Source of the DNA: Hemerocallis citrina
Lineage: Eukaryota > Streptophyta > Magnoliopsida > Asparagales > Asphodelaceae
DNA: 64,000 nt
Assembly (NCBI GenBank): GCA_017893485.1
Contig: CM030366.1
Span: 204,591,326 to 204,655,325 of the forward strand
Direction: 5' to 3'
Notes under the pieces: generated by a model
The model's input: the letters and a program-made list of their open reading frames with translations, nothing else
Told to the model about the DNA's origin: nothing
The model's database searches: none
Shown: positions 11,025 to 22,740 of the stretch, in pieces
Layout: each line of letters opens with the position of its first letter
How positions within the stretch are numbered: the first letter of the stretch is position 1
Translations under genes and position numbers: made by a program

Positions 11025-11605
11025 GAATGGTGTTTATGAAGTGCTACAGACTGGAAGGGGTGTATGTTTTCAAATGGTTGATGACTTGGATGATAATGAT
11101 GATGCTATTGGTGATCTTATTCTGTATTGGTATATGCTTCTTCTTCTTCTTTTACTGTGCATCTCCTTTGTTTACAGATTCATTTGCACTCTGTTTTGGG
11201 GAATGTTTAGGTACAGGAGCATGTCTTCTTAATCTGATCTATTGGCATTTTTAGTGGGTTTTGTGTCGAGGCTAGGATCGCCCTCGCATTGTGCTTGCTG
11301 CATCAGCCCAGGTTTTGGGAGTAGACCAGCTGCAGGGACTTGAGTATCAAGTCTGGGAGCCTCCTGGATTGCTTTTTGCTCTATGGTTTCATTCATTTCT
11401 ATCTAGATGTATAGTTTTTTTGGCTTTACACTTTCCTTGGGATAATGTTAAAAATTGTTTTGGGGGTGGGTTTTCTGATTTTTCTGACCCTCTCTTTTTG
11501 GTTTTGTTATCTGGATTGTGAGGGTCCATATTTAGCCCTGTTAATTGTATTTAAAATTCGATGGAACCGACCAGCTTTAATATCAAAAAAAAAAAAAAAA
11601 AAAAA
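11025..11605 (+). mobile_element. poly(A)-ended retrosequence, probably a LINE 3' end
   Basis: A T-rich, non-coding stretch that ends in 21 consecutive A (11585-11605). The style resembles the 3' untranslated ends of the L1 elements elsewhere in the window. Open frames at 11027-11521 show no recognisable domain. It could instead be a processed cDNA fragment. Left limit is set only by the copia-2 LTR. Confidence 0.4.
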
Positions 11606-11810
11606 CCATATTATGGAATGAATATTTTTTCAAAGATGATGCACTGTAATAGAGCCCCCAAGCCCAAATATGCACACTTTTCATTTATTACTCAGCCTAT
11701 TTTTTCCTTACCTTCTAATTAGAAACCTAAACAAGTGAAAAGAATGATACTGAGCATATTTTGGTTGGCAATTCAGTATATGTATAAACTGTCAAATCAA
11801 TAAATAAATT

Positions 11811-12260
11811 TAAATTCTCATCTACTACTTTTACCTGCTAGGATGATGTGCTTTAAAAACAAATTGTAAGGTACATATTAACAGTGTTCCTTATAAAGTT
11901 CACATACTTTTAATTAGTGACATTTGGCTATTATTTTTTCTTTCCAGATAAAGTTTTAAAAAAGGGAGAAAAACAATAGTTACCTTACCTCCAAAAAAAT
12001 CTTCTTGTCTCACATATTGCGACTGGCTTTTTAGGTGAGACAAAACATTTTCTTGAAGGTCAGGTAACTTTTTTTATTTAAACTTACTCTGTAAAAAAAT
12101 AAAAAAATAAAAATGATCAAAGAAAAAAAAAAAAAAAAAGTCAAATGTTACTAACTAAAGATATCTAAACTCTGTAGATAAGGAAAACACTACATATAGG
12201 TACCTTACAATTTGTCTTCAAAACACGTTCCCAATAGTTAAAATGTAAGATGTGTTTGGA
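11811..12260. mobile_element. palindromic MITE, copy A
   Basis: The left arm (from TTCTCATCTACTACTTTTA through ACAAATTGTAAGGTAC and TTAATTAGTGACATTTGGC) is matched as inverse complement by the right arm (GTCAAATGTTACTAACT ... GTACCTTACAATTTGTCTTC). The centre is itself an inverted repeat around TTGCGACTGGCTTTTTAGG. The same unit recurs as copies B, C and D up to 24266. Superfamily not clear. Confidence 0.7.
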
Positions 12261-12297
12261 ATTCTCATCCTACTACTTTAAACTACTGAGGACTGCT

Positions 12298-14375
12298 ATC
12301 ATGGTGAACGATGTCTAGGGACATCCGTTTTCGTGCGAACGTGGCCTTCGACAAGGAGACCCCCTCTCCCCTCATATTTTCACCATTGTGGCAGATGTTT
12401 TGAGGTCTATGATGGCTATCTGCAGACGGACTGGTTGGATCTCTCCGGTGGCCAATGGAGTCAATCGCCAGGGTTGTTCAATTCTCCAGTATGCAAACGA
12501 TACTCTTCTGTCTGGAAATGGCAACCTCAGGGAAACCACCACTTTTAAAGGAATCCTTTATAGTTTTGAAGTTTGGTCCGGCTACAGGGTTAACTTCCAC
12601 AAAAGTCCTCTTATCCCCATTGCTTTATCTCCAGAGGAGACACAGGAACATGCCTCGATTCTCAACTGTTCCATCGAGAATTTTTCCATTATGTACCTGG
12701 GGCTCCCGCTGAGATTGGGGAAGCTCAAGAAGGCTGATTGGTTAACCATCATTGATCGGGTAGAGAACTGTCTTGTAGGATGGAAAGGTAAATCATTGTC
12801 CTTGGAAAGGAGAGTCACTCTTATCAATGCAGTCCTCTCTAACCTACCAACCTATTATCTGTCCTTCTTTGAAATGTCACGATAGGTTATCTAGAGAATT
12901 GTTCGCATTTGAAAGCGATTCTTATGGAAGGGCGCAAACTCTAATAAAGGCGGCTATCACCTCATTAGATGGGAAAAAGCATGCATGAATAATATGCACG
13001 GAGGATTGGGTTTTATTGATCTTCAGGATAAATCTCGTGCAATTGGGTAAGTGGTGGTGGAAAACCTTTCACCCTAACAGAGAGGGATGGCAGGATTTCG
13101 TCCAGACTTATCTGCATGGGAATGGGACGCAGAATCTGGGCTTTAGGGTGAGATCACTTGTCTCCTGGTTCTGGAAAAGAATTGCTAAAGCCTATGAGCT
13201 TTTCAATAATTGCGTGTAGTCGTTTATCGAAAATGGCAGATTTACCAGATTTTGCTGGGATAAATGGTGTGGTAGGCACACACTTAGAGATCTGTTCCCC
13301 GACTTATATGCACGAGCTGCAGAACTGCACTGCACGGTGGCCGCAGCTTGGAGAAGAAGCTTCTGGAAGTCGATCTTTAAATAGGCACTGGACTCTGGTT
13401 CTCAGCTTAGGTTTATAGAGCTTCAGGCTCATATCGCCAGTTCAAGAGTTAAATGCTCACAAGGGCCAGATAGGAAAGCCTGAGGACTAAAAAATAATGA
13501 CACTTTCACTGTACGCTCTCTTTATAACCGCATTCATTTCATGGGATGTCGCCCGAAATAGTCGGGTATTATCTGGAAGGCAAAAGCTCTGCTGAAAATA
13601 AGTCTCCTTAGGCCTGCTCCTAAACAATGTGATTCTAACTAGAGAGAACCTGGCCAAACGTCAACTGAATATTGATTCTTCTTGTGGGTTCTGCAATTCT
13701 ATTTACGAGACTAGAGACCATCTATTTCTTAATTGTCTCAGGAGCAAAACGATCCTCGTAGAGGTACTCAGCGCCCTTGGTACTAACGAGTACCCTATAA
13801 AGTATGAGGATTTGTGGATCGGCCCCGAAGTTCGCTACAGAGAGACGTTCTATGAGAGAAGCTTGGTTTATCGCTATCGCTTCTACGACTTGGGTCTTTT
13901 AGCTAGATAGGAATAACTATTACTTTCGTGGGACTAGTAATACTATTTCTGGTAATTTAACTCACATTATGCATCTTATTTTTTTTTGGACTGCAGCTAT
14001 TCCGATAAGTCCTCGAGGGAAGATTGTTAGCGTCTTTCAGGTGGAGGAGTACGATGACGATGAAGTTGAGATCAGGCCGACTGAGGGACAAGTCTGTTAT
14101 GTTCTTTTATACTTTTACTGTTGATTGATCTCCACCCCCCAGGGTCTGTTGGGGAGATTTAGATGTTTTACTGTACTTTTGTTGGATGCATGTATGTGTC
14201 TGTCCTTCTTTTGTCCCACCCCCCATGATCGAGAGAGGATCTATGTGTTATTATATTCTGTAGGATTCCGTATTTTGCTCAGTTCTCTGAGTTTGTTTTA
14301 TTAATTTCTTATTAATGAAACAGGGTGGCCTTACTTCACCTTTTTCTTAAAAAAAAAAAAAAAAAAAAAAAAAAG
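12298..14375 (+). mobile_element. L1-type LINE, 5'-truncated, with poly(A) tail
   Basis: It contains the reverse transcriptase palm and thumb, a zf-RVT domain and a 3' region ending in 26 A (14349-14374). It interrupts MITE copy B: the left MITE arm stops at about 12297 and resumes as GACAAATTGTAAGG at 14376. About 11 bases of the MITE are missing at the junction, so no clean target duplication is seen. Several frameshifts; inactive. Confidence 0.88.
12330..13910 (+). pseudogene. L1 LINE reverse transcriptase and zf-RVT remnant
   Basis: 12388-12885 reads ILQYANDTLLSG, the catalytic YADD box with the first Asp changed to Asn. It is followed by FEVWSGYRVNFHKS, MYLGLPLRLG and LSLERRVTLINAVLSNLPTYYLSFF, the standard plant L1 RT thumb. 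13629-13910 gives LAKRQLNIDSSCGFCN and ETRDHLFLNC, the zf-RVT zinc domain. Frames between (12900-13420) are shifted several times. The endonuclease and RT fingers are missing. Confidence 0.9.
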
Positions 14376-14735
14376 ACAAATTGTAAGGTACCTATAGATA
14401 GTGTTACCTTACCAATAAATTCAGATGCCTTTAATTAGTGACATTTGGCCTTTTTTTCCCTTCGCAAATAAAGGGAAAAAAGTGTGTGGGTGGGTGGGTT
14501 TTTTTATTTTTTTTATTTTTTTATTTTTTAATTTTTTAATTTCCTGTGTGTGTGTGGGTGGGGGGGGAGGGAATTAATTATTTACCTGACATCCAAGGAA
14601 CTCTTTCGTCTCACCTATTGCAATAGGGTTTTTCAGATGAGTCAAAATGTTTTCTTGGAGGTCCGGTAACTATTGTTTTCTTTCTTCTTTTTCTTTATTT
14701 ACTTTATGAATTCTCATCCTACTACTTTTAACTGT
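14376..14735. mobile_element. palindromic MITE, copy B (right part; left arm at 12261-12297)
   Basis: Resumes the MITE after the LINE: GACAAATTGTAAGGTACC, AATTAGTGACATTTGGCC, then low-complexity T- and G-rich tracts (14475-14570), then the centre TTGCAATAGGGTTTTTCAG and TTTTCTTGGAGGTCCGGTAAC. The right arm is deleted after 14700. Adjacent at 14708-14765 the left-arm start ATTCTCATCCTACTACTTTTA occurs twice in tandem. Confidence 0.65.
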
Positions 14736-14979
14736 TGAATTCTCATCCTACTACTTTTAACTGCTGAGGATGTGTTTTGAAGACAAATTATAAGGTAACT
14801 TATACATAGTGTTCTCTTCAGTAGTTATAAAGTTCAAATATATTTAATTAGTGACATGTGACAATTGTTTTTTTTTTTTTTTTCCTTTTTGCTCAAAGTC
14901 AAAAGGAAAAAAAAAAAAAGTTACGAGACTTCCAACAAAACCTTTTGTCTCACGTATTGCGATTGGTATTTTAGGCGAG
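14736..14979. mobile_element. palindromic MITE, copy C (left half)
   Basis: Left arm as in copy A up to the centre TTGCGATTGGTATTTTAGGCGAG. The matching right half begins at 23699, 8.7 kb away, because a LINE has landed in the centre. The 14-base tract GTATTTTAGGCGAG is present on both sides as its target duplication. Confidence 0.75.
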
Positions 14980-15969
14980 TTGGACAATATATGAAGACCA
15001 TCTGAGGCGATTCAGAGGCGATTCAAAATTCAAAAAAAAACTCTTCTTCCTCGGCCCTTTCTCTCCCCAGATCCCGTCGTTCCTTCCTCCATCTCGCTTT
15101 CGCCCTTCAATCAACTTTGTTGAGCTCCCCAATTCCTACCGACCCATCTCAACCTTTTCGATTTTGAGTCGGTGCGCTCCATCTCTCTCTGCTGGAGGCC
15201 TTTGTCTCTCTTCCATCCTCCAGCGCCTTCCGTCCGTCCGGACGCGATCCTTGGAGCTCTCTCTGGGTGTAGCGTGGCGCTTCTCCCTTCCCGCTCCCCT
15301 CTTGTCCATCTCGGTGGTGGCCAGATCCGTACGACTTTTTTCGGCTGTTCTTCGACTCGCCTTCCTCCAGCCCTGAGCGGTATTGTTCCTCCGTCCGTTC
15401 GCCGGTGTCCCCTTTTCGAGTTTGCTCTCCAGCCAGGAGTCTCATCTCCTCCCAGCGGCGATCCAGCGGCGTTCCAATCCCCATTTTCAACAGCGCACTG
15501 TAAGTTTTCTGGCTGTTTTATCTTAAGCATTAATCCCGGTTGTCTTGTTTTTTTGGGTGGATCCCTGGAGCACTTCTTTTGGTTTGTTGCTTATTATTAG
15601 CACTGTGTAGTGTTCCGTTAGCAGTTAATCCTTTCGGGCTTTCTGTTTGTTAGTGCTGGCTTTGTGTTTCCCCATTCCCTGGGGACCTTTTTTGCCAGCG
15701 ACTACTTCAGCTCATGTCGGTGATCTGACTGAGTTATAATTCTAGATTGACCGTTCTATCTAACCTCTCTCTCGCTCTTTTTTCTCCTCTCTTGTTCTTC
15801 TGTTTGGAGAGCGCGATTTCTCTTCTTTGAGAGGCATTGTGTTGGTTAAGCACTGGTATCGACTTTCCTGTGGTAGTGTTTATTTGTCTCCATTCTGTGA
15901 AGTGTTTTCTCTTTACACTTCCCTTATTGGAGTTTTATTTTTTTCTCCTTTCGTGGAAGTTTTTCTTCT

Positions 15970-17196
15970 ATGAATTTTATCAAAGCAGTAGCTAGCTCTG
16001 ACCGTTCAGCTTCGGTTCAGGATTCGCAGAGGGATGTTTCTTCTTCTACTTGGGATTTCATATTCCCCTCTCAGGATTCTCCCAATTGCTTAAACTCCCC
16101 TTCATCTTATAAGCCCGATCTTCATCGGGTCTGCTTCAGGTGCCTCCTTCCTGGGCATCTTAAGCGTGATTGTTTGAACAGAATGAAGTGTTTATTCTGT
16201 GATAAGCTTGGTCACTCTCGTAGTCGTTGCTTTTCCCTTCAAAATCTTCTGGGATGGCCCAGAGGTCATCCATTACCAGCCAAACTTCTTTCCTTCCTTA
16301 ATTATCCCCTCTTAAAGCGCAAGCTTCTGAATAGCTTGGTTTGTAAGCACAGTAAGGTTGAGAGTCAGATCCTCGACTCCTCTGTCTTGGCTGAAAGTTC
16401 AGCGTCGAATTCCTCCCTATCTAGTTCTTCTCCTCGCGCATATTCTGTCACTCTTATCCGACTTAATATTGCTTTCCTTTTTAAGGATCGCAAAGTTTCC
16501 ACGACCCTTGTTTCCAACCCTCGCCGGGCCTCTCTCAAGGCTCGCCCCCGACCTGTCTCAGTGGCTTCGTCTTTATTCGGGAAGTTGGGTATATATCCTG
16601 ATTGGGTTAAGTCTTATTCCTCGTATCTTTCGTGGTCTCGTGGTGCGAGGGAGTCTGCTCCACACTCCAGCACTTCTGCCCCACCTGTGCATCTTGAAAG
16701 AGCTATTATTGATTTTAAGGCCCCTTCTCTGTACTATAACTTTCCCTGTGCTTTGAAGCTCACCCATCCCTTATGTTCTGCGATCTCGTTTCATTATCCA
16801 GGATGCCTATTCTCTTGGTATCAACTATTAGGTGCTCAGTCATGGCTCTCTCAGGTCCTGAGGGTTTTCAAACTCTTCTTGCTCTCCCTTCCCCCCAAGT
16901 TTTCTATTAATCTTGACGTCACTTCTCGTCCACTTTGGGCCGGCACCACCTATTCCATCCCTTCTATCTCTTCGGTTGTTCCCAGCAGTCTCCGTTCCCC
17001 CTTGTGTTCCATTTCTGTAGATGTCTCTTCTCCTGATCCAGAGTCGTTGTTGACCCCTTCGGCAAGTGCTGCCCATCCCCCGGTCAAGCGCGGTTACAAA
17101 AAGAAAGTTTTCGATTTTTCGAAGATTCGAGTGAGCGCTCGCCTTCTCGCGAGGAAAGCCGGCTCAGTGTCAACTTTTCAGTCAGGGCACTGTTGA
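15970..17196 (+). CDS. LINE ORF1 protein with two CCHC zinc knuckles
   Basis: A 408-residue uninterrupted frame. Two perfect knuckles stand at residues 55-68 (CFRCLLPGHLKRDC) and 74-87 (CLFCDKLGHSRSRC), spaced as in plant L1 ORF1 proteins, which bind element RNA. The rest is Ser/Pro-rich. A basic tail near residues 375-400 (KRGYKKKVFDF...ARLLARKAG) may add nucleic-acid binding. The usual N-terminal DUF4283-like domain is not obvious, so the protein may be short at the N-terminus. The start ATG at 15970 follows a CT-rich leader. The stop lies 160 bases before hAT-1, so the hAT did not truncate it. No ORF2 follows. Confidence 0.75.
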   Translation: MNFIKAVASSDRSASVQDSQRDVSSSTWDFIFPSQDSPNCLNSPSSYKPDLHRVCFRCLLPGHLKRDCLNRMKCLFCDKLGHSRSRCFSLQNLLGWPRGHPLPAKLLSFLNYPLLKRKLLNSLVCKHSKVESQILDSSVLAESSASNSSLSSSSPRAYSVTLIRLNIAFLFKDRKVSTTLVSNPRRASLKARPRPVSVASSLFGKLGIYPDWVKSYSSYLSWSRGARESAPHSSTSAPPVHLERAIIDFKAPSLYYNFPCALKLTHPLCSAISFHYPGCLFSWYQLLGAQSWLSQVLRVFKLFLLSLPPKFSINLDVTSRPLWAGTTYSIPSISSVVPSSLRSPLCSISVDVSSPDPESLLTPSASAAHPPVKRGYKKKVFDFSKIRVSARLLARKAGSVSTFQSGHC

Positions 17197-17379
17197 GTAT
17201 CGCCTGCTCGTTGACATCCCCGGTGTTTGCAGTGTCTTTCCGCCTTTTTGCCACTAGAGTCCCTCAAGACTGCTAGTGGATTTGGATGTCGCTGTGGAGG
17301 GAGTTTTATTCCAGTCTTCGTGGATCGTTAGCTCGGGTCTCTGGGCCTTCTGCTACTAGGGCTGCAAACAAACAGAGCT

Positions 17380-17590
17380 ATTCGCGAGTAGCTCGGCTCG
17401 AGATCGGTCAAAATTCGGTCAAAGCTCGGCTCGAATCGAGCTCGAGCCGAATTCGAGCTTTGAAACCGAGCTCGTTAATTAAACGAGCCGAATTCGAGCT
17501 TGACCTAGCTCGGTTCGTTAGGCTCGCGATCTATTCGTTAAGAAGCTCGATTAAGGGCTCGCGAACTAGCTCGGCTCGGCTCGAGTTAAT
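17380..17590. repeat. hAT-1 left subterminal repeats
   Basis: Many copies of CTCGGCTCGAG, GAGCTCGAGCC and GAATTCGAGCT in both orientations. They are probable transposase-binding motifs. The matching right zone is at 23262-23490. Confidence 0.8.
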
Positions 17591-17600
17591 TAAGTGAATG

Positions 17601-18866
17601 GTTAGATATGCAATGGCCCATAATAATAGGAGCCCATAACTAAAAGATACTCACAGTCTTTTGCAGCCGCCGCTCACTTCTCATTTTCTCATCCCAATTC
17701 CAAAAGACTCCAAAACCCTAATTCGTTTCTCATTCTCATCCCCATCCTCATCGGCGTCATTGCCATCGGTGTCGCGCCATAATCGCAAGTCCTCAGTCGA
17801 CGTTTGCCATCGGTGTCGCCATCGGTGTCCCAACTCCCAAGTCCCCATCCAGCCTTCTTTCTCATCCTCATCGACACGCTTCCAAGTCCCGACCTTTCTC
17901 ATCCTCATCCTCATTCTCCTCGCGTCGCATAAGTGGAGTCGGTAGCTCGTAGGGTCGCAGTCCTCTTTCTCATCCTCATCGCATCGCCCTCACGCAGTCG
18001 CAACTCGCAAGCTCGCACTCTTTCTCATCCTCATTTGTGAGTATTTGTGAGTATACAAATTTCAAATACTGAGAATTAATCAATATAAAGATGTTATAAT
18101 TGTTTATTCATCATAAGTCTATATTGAATGTGATATTGGGTCTATAAATTCCAGTTATGTGATTATTACTTTCTAAAACGATTTTAAATTTATTACTTGA
18201 AAGCTTTGAATGACAGTAATCTGTGCTGAGCACGTTATGTTCGAGTTGTGAGCTTCAGGGTGGCCACTTGTATGTACTTAGCTCAAATCTTTGTCTTTTG
18301 GTGAATGATCTCAAGCTTCAATTTTTTATCTACGGCCTAAGACTGAAATGTACCACTTCAGGTTTTAAGAATGAAATTAAGATATTCATTACAAGTAAAA
18401 ATACTATCTATCAACTAGTCTATGCATTAACTATCATCTCTTTAGACTACCTGATTAATGCAATAAAATCATCATCATGCAGTGGAGCTATAAAAATCAA
18501 TTTAGCTGATAAGTCCGTAATTGCAACTAAATGTCAATGAGGCATATATCCAAAGACCATTTCCAAGATGAAAAACTATACTCTCATTCTCGAAGATGAG
18601 ATTATTTTTTACAAAGTCTATTATGTCTCGCAGGTAAAAACACTGAGCTTCAACAGCAACTGATATTACAACGCCATACATATGAATGAAGTCTCCTTTT
18701 GTTTAATTGCAAGGATATCTAAGAGTTTAATTGAGTAAACCCTTAATTGAAATGCCTTGCAGTACTGACCTTTATTTGTGGTTGTATCCTTTTATGTACG
18801 TGTTTTTTTTGCTTTTTGTGTGATTATAACTGATATTTATTTATTATATTCAATTGAATTGTAGAT
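17601..18866 (+). other. hAT-1 leader and upstream region
   Basis: 17640-18040 is TC-rich with repeated CTCATCCTCATC words, typical of a plant transcript leader. 18050-18866 is AT-rich. TTGTAG just before the ATG at 18867 could be the acceptor of a leader intron. A frame at 18223-18540 ends in a tract (INLADKSVIATKC) faintly like copia protease, not enough to call. Confidence 0.5.
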
Positions 18867-21197
18867 ATGGCGGATGCCATTATTACTTCTGATGTGAATT
18901 CAACATCGGTTGAAGATGCTCCAAACGCTCATGTTGAGACTCATTGTCCACAATCTACCCCCGTAGGAGAAGCTTCTGGTAATCAAGGTGAAGGTGAAGG
19001 TGAAGGTCAAGGTGTAGAGAGCACTACTGATACAATCAGTGAAGAAGCATTTCAAAAGAGGAAACGGAAGAAAACTTCCTCGGTCTGGGAGGAGTTTAAA
19101 GGAATAAATCTTGCAGATGGTACTAAGAAATCTGAGTGTATATGGTGCAAATCAAGATTGGCTGTCCTTGCTTCCGGTGCCACTACACATCTCAAGCGGC
19201 ACTTAGATGTGTGTACTCGTAGGTTGATAAATAAAAAGAATCAACCGACACTTTCTATGGTGCCAAGTTCTGATGTCATTGATGAGGTAAATGTCACGAC
19301 TTTTAAATATGACAATGCTAAGGTTAGAGAGTTATTGGCCAACTGGCTTCTCATGCATGAGCATCCTTTCAACATTGTAGAAGAAGTAGGGTTTACTCAA
19401 TTTTGTAGAGGTCTTACACCATTATATCAAAAGATTTCTCGCACAACTGCACGGAATGATTGCTTATCCGTTTATGAGAGGGAGAAAAGAAAATTGAAAG
19501 GAGTGTTGAAAGGAGTTAGTAAAATTTGTTTGACCACCGATATTTGGAAATCCACGCCACAAACTATTTCTTATATGGTGCTTACCGGTCATTTTGTTGA
19601 TTCAAATTGGAAACTTAATAAGCGTGTGCTTAATTTTGTTGATATACCTCCTCCGCATAGTGGTATTGATGTGTCTGATGCTATTTATAAGTGTTTAGTG
19701 GAATGGGGGATTGAAGATAAAATCTTTTCAATTTCGGTTGATAACGCTTCCTATAATGATGTGGCAATTAGAATTTTACGGGATAATTTCTCAAGGAGTA
19801 GGTCATTGCTCCTGGGTGGTAAGTTGTTTCATGTGCGGTGTTGTGCGCACATATTAAATCTTTTGGTGCAAGATGGGCTTAGAGAAATTCGACATGTGAT
19901 TGAGGATGTTAGGGCCAGTGTGAAGTTTATTGGGGCAAGTGAGGGGCGACTTAAGAAGTTTGGGGAGATAGTGCATCAGTTACGGTTGAAGCCAAGGAAG
20001 TTAATCTTAGATTGCCCTACTCGTTGGAACTCTGCATATGATATGCTTGTTGTTGCCTTGCAACTAAAAGATGTTTTTCCAAGGTTTCAATATAGGGAGC
20101 CTACTTACATGAACTTGCCAAGCCCCGAAGACTGGAGACTAGCTGAGAAAGTTTGTGGTGTGTTGAAGTTTTTCAGTACTACTACGAACATAATTTCTGG
20201 TAATGAGTACCCTACTGCTAACCTTTTTCTATCTGAGGTTTATAGAATCAAAGAGGTTTTACATTCTAGAGCAAATGATGATGATGAGATTATTCGTTCA
20301 ATGGTTAAGAGGATGAGTGAGAAGTTTGATAAGTATTGGGGTCAGTGCAATCTGTTGATGGCTCTTGGTAGCATAGTAGATCCTAGATTCAAAATGCGAT
20401 TGGTTCAGTTTTGTTTTCCACTGGTATATTCTGTGGATGAAGTTGAAACAAATATTGAGATTGTGAGGACCGCATTGTCTGATTTGTACAATGAATATGC
20501 TACTAGTGCTGAGAGCGGAGGAGCGGGAGGAGACTCAACAGGTATCTAATATATTTGTATTTTATTATTATTATTGAAAAAACTGTTTTACTTTCTCTTA
20601 CTTGAACATTATTAATTGGAAAACAAATCAAACACTATAGGTATATCTACATCTGACCATGGGATGAGTGGTGCAGCGGGTGAGTGTGGAGAAGAATCTT
20701 CAGGATTGTCGCAGTTTGATCAATATGTTATGTCGGTGGAGTCGGTCGAACCACGGAAGTCAGATTTGGAGTCTTACTTGGAAGAAGGTGTTTTCAGAAG
20801 TGCACCAAATTCCGATGTGAAGTTTTGTGCATTGGAGTGGTGGAAATTGAATAACATGAAATATCCAATTCTGTCTAAGATGGCTGCCGACATATTAGCA
20901 ATACCTATCACCACAGTTGCATCAGAGTCCACATTTAGTGCCGGCAGTCGCGTGATTGACCCATACCGTGCTTCTTTGAAGACTACAACCGTTGAAGCAC
21001 TTATGTGTGGAGGTGATTGGATGCGTCAAATTAAAGGGATGAAGAAGGTCATGGTAAGTTAAACTATGATTTTACACTACACTTTCTTACTATATTTATA
21101 AGTTTTAACATAATTAATAATTAATTGGTTGCAGACTGCAGATGATGACGATGCATCTAAGGAGTTTCTTATACCACTCCCTCGTTCTACAACATGA
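18867..21197 (+). CDS. hAT transposase, three exons, 716 residues
   Basis: Exons 18867-20541, 20641-21053 and 21135-21197; introns of 99 and 81 bp begin GTATCT and GTAAGT and end in AG, and all joins keep the frame to a TGA stop. It cuts and pastes hAT ends in the nucleus. Domains: basic KRKRKK (64-69, likely nuclear signal), BED zinc finger (Cys91, Cys94, His108, His112 or nearby Cys116), RNase H-like core with CLTTDIW (Asp225) and SVDNASYND (Asp292), RCCAHILNL (324-332), LDCPTRWNS (381-389), a DUF4413-type region, and the C-terminal hATC dimerisation domain (about 600-687, LEWWK and ASESTFSAG). This is the RICESLEEPER-like layout and usual length. No stop or frameshift seen. Splice sites are read by eye. 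Confidence 0.92.
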
Positions 21198-21386
21198 ATT
21201 ATGTTAGGCCGATGGTTGAATCTTATGATGATGTTTGTTTTTTTGATGTTTATGAATCTTTTGTTATGTTTGTTTTGTTATGAATCTTTTGTTATGTTTG
21301 TTTTGTTATGAATCTTTTGTTGATGTTTGTCTTGTATGGTTATGTTGGATTGAAATTTTTACTTGTCATTAGATGTAATTTTCCAA

Positions 21387-21461
21387 TGTTCTGTATGATG
21401 TTTGGGCAGTGCATTAGAAGAGATTGGACGCTTCACAAAAGAGCTTCAACAGGTTTGATAA
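21387..21461 (+). repeat. 75-bp direct repeat flanking captured exon, copy 1
   Basis: The tract from ATGATGTTTGGGCAGTGC to TTTGATAATTTCAT occurs here and again at 22329-22403 with two or three differences. Its core, between AG and GT, could be an exon coding LEEIGRFTKELQQ. I do not recognise the parent gene. The pair brackets the auxin-receptor fragment. Confidence 0.8.
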
Positions 21462-21488
21462 TTTCATTTAAAAAACATTCGGAGTTTT

Positions 21489-21742
21489 ACCATTAAAGGG
21501 AAGCCAAGGTTCTCTGATTTCAATCTCGTGCCACAGAATTGGGGTGCTGATATCCATTCATGGCTTGTAGTTTTTGCTGCGGCGTATCCCTTTCTTGAGG
21601 AACTTCGGCTTAAGAGGATGACTGTTTCGGATGAGAGCCTTGATTTCTTAGCCCATACGTTCCCGGGTTTTAAAGCGCTTTCCCTTGTTAGTTGTGATGG
21701 GTTCAGCACTAATGGGCTTGCCACCATTGCTAGCAGTTGCAG
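21489..21742 (+). pseudogene. Captured exon fragment of a TIR1/AFB auxin-receptor F-box gene
   Basis: The open stretch gives TIKGKPRFSDFNLVPQNWG, then ADIHSWLVVFAAAYPFLEE, LRLKRMTVSDESLDFLA and FKALSLVSCDGFSTNGLATI. This is the first leucine-rich repeat block of TIR1/AFB proteins, the auxin co-receptors of SCF complexes. It ends at a CAG|GTATAT donor, as expected for the parent gene's exon 1 end, and runs into intron-like DNA. The F-box and most repeats are missing. It lies between the transposase gene and the right end of hAT-1 in the same orientation. About 85 codons with no stop. Confidence 0.85.
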
Positions 21743-22328
21743 GTATATCTTTTCTAATTGAGAATTTTTTATTGTTCCATTCTGATTGGTGAGCTTGTGT
21801 TGATGTGCTAAATATCACGTATGCTTCTGGTTTGAACCTTTGCGCATGATCTCTTTAATTTGTTATTGACATACTTTGAAAAGAAAACGGATATTTATTA
21901 TTGTTAAAATTGTATGCGATGATTATTATTTTTGAATTACAAAGTTGTTATTGTTAATAGCTAGAAAATTTTATTTCCAATGGGTTTCTGTATGTTTAAG
22001 CACACTTCTATTGCCTTTACTAATTAGTTTCCTTCATCCTTTTAAATTAAAGGAATCTTCATGTATATCAGTTTCACCATGAATATGAAAAACTCTTGGA
22101 AGTTGAAATAGCATGTCAGGGTTGTTCTGTAGATGTTGTGACCATTACAACTGTAACCCATACTCTGAGATGATAGTTGGAACTTAGCATAGTAAAAAAA
22201 AAAATTGTTTAGTAGTCACAGATAATGAGACTAGCTTAGTTGGTCAAGTTAGATATATGAAACATTTTTTTATATCTGATTAAGCAGTCAGTTTCCTTTT
22301 CAATTTTGTGATTAGCCAATTTAAATAT

Positions 22329-22403
22329 GATGTTTCGGCAGTGCATTAGAAGAGATTGGACGCTTCACAAAAGAGCTTCAACAGGTTTGATAATTTCATA
22401 TAA
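22329..22403 (+). repeat. 75-bp direct repeat flanking captured exon, copy 2
   Basis: Second copy of the tract at 21387-21461, again bounded by AG and GT around the exon-like core. 22404-22740 between this and the next exon-like piece is AT-rich, with a possible short exon after TTATTTCAG at 22504. Confidence 0.8.
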
Positions 22404-22740
22404 CTAAGTGTACAATATGGTGATTTTTTCATATAAATTGAAAATACTGGTCTTTTTTATAGATTGTTTGAGTGCTCAGTAGTATAACTTTTTGCTTATT
22501 TCAGGTTCAGTGCTCGAGTGAATGTTTATCAGGCTAATATATTTGCTGGATCCCGTGCTCGTTTTCTGAAGTTAGTCTTGTTCATGTGAACCTGTCTTGT
22601 ACAGAGGTACTGTGTACATGGCTTCAAAACTGAATTACATAGTTGCAATAAAACTGTAGACTCCATGTAGACTCCATGTAAGTTCGGTGTAATGAATTAC
22701 ATAGTTGTAAGTTGTTTATCCTTTTTTGATATTTTTTTGC

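Noticed and set aside
15164..15600. Overlapping open frames on both strands in the ORF1-only LINE leader
   Set aside because: GC/CT-rich leader sequence gives long chance frames; no domain seen.
18223..18620. Frame with a tract faintly like copia protease (INLADKSVIATKC, ILEDEIIFYKVYYVS) in the hAT-1 leader region
   Set aside because: No DTG/DSG active site and a stop inside; similarity too weak to call.
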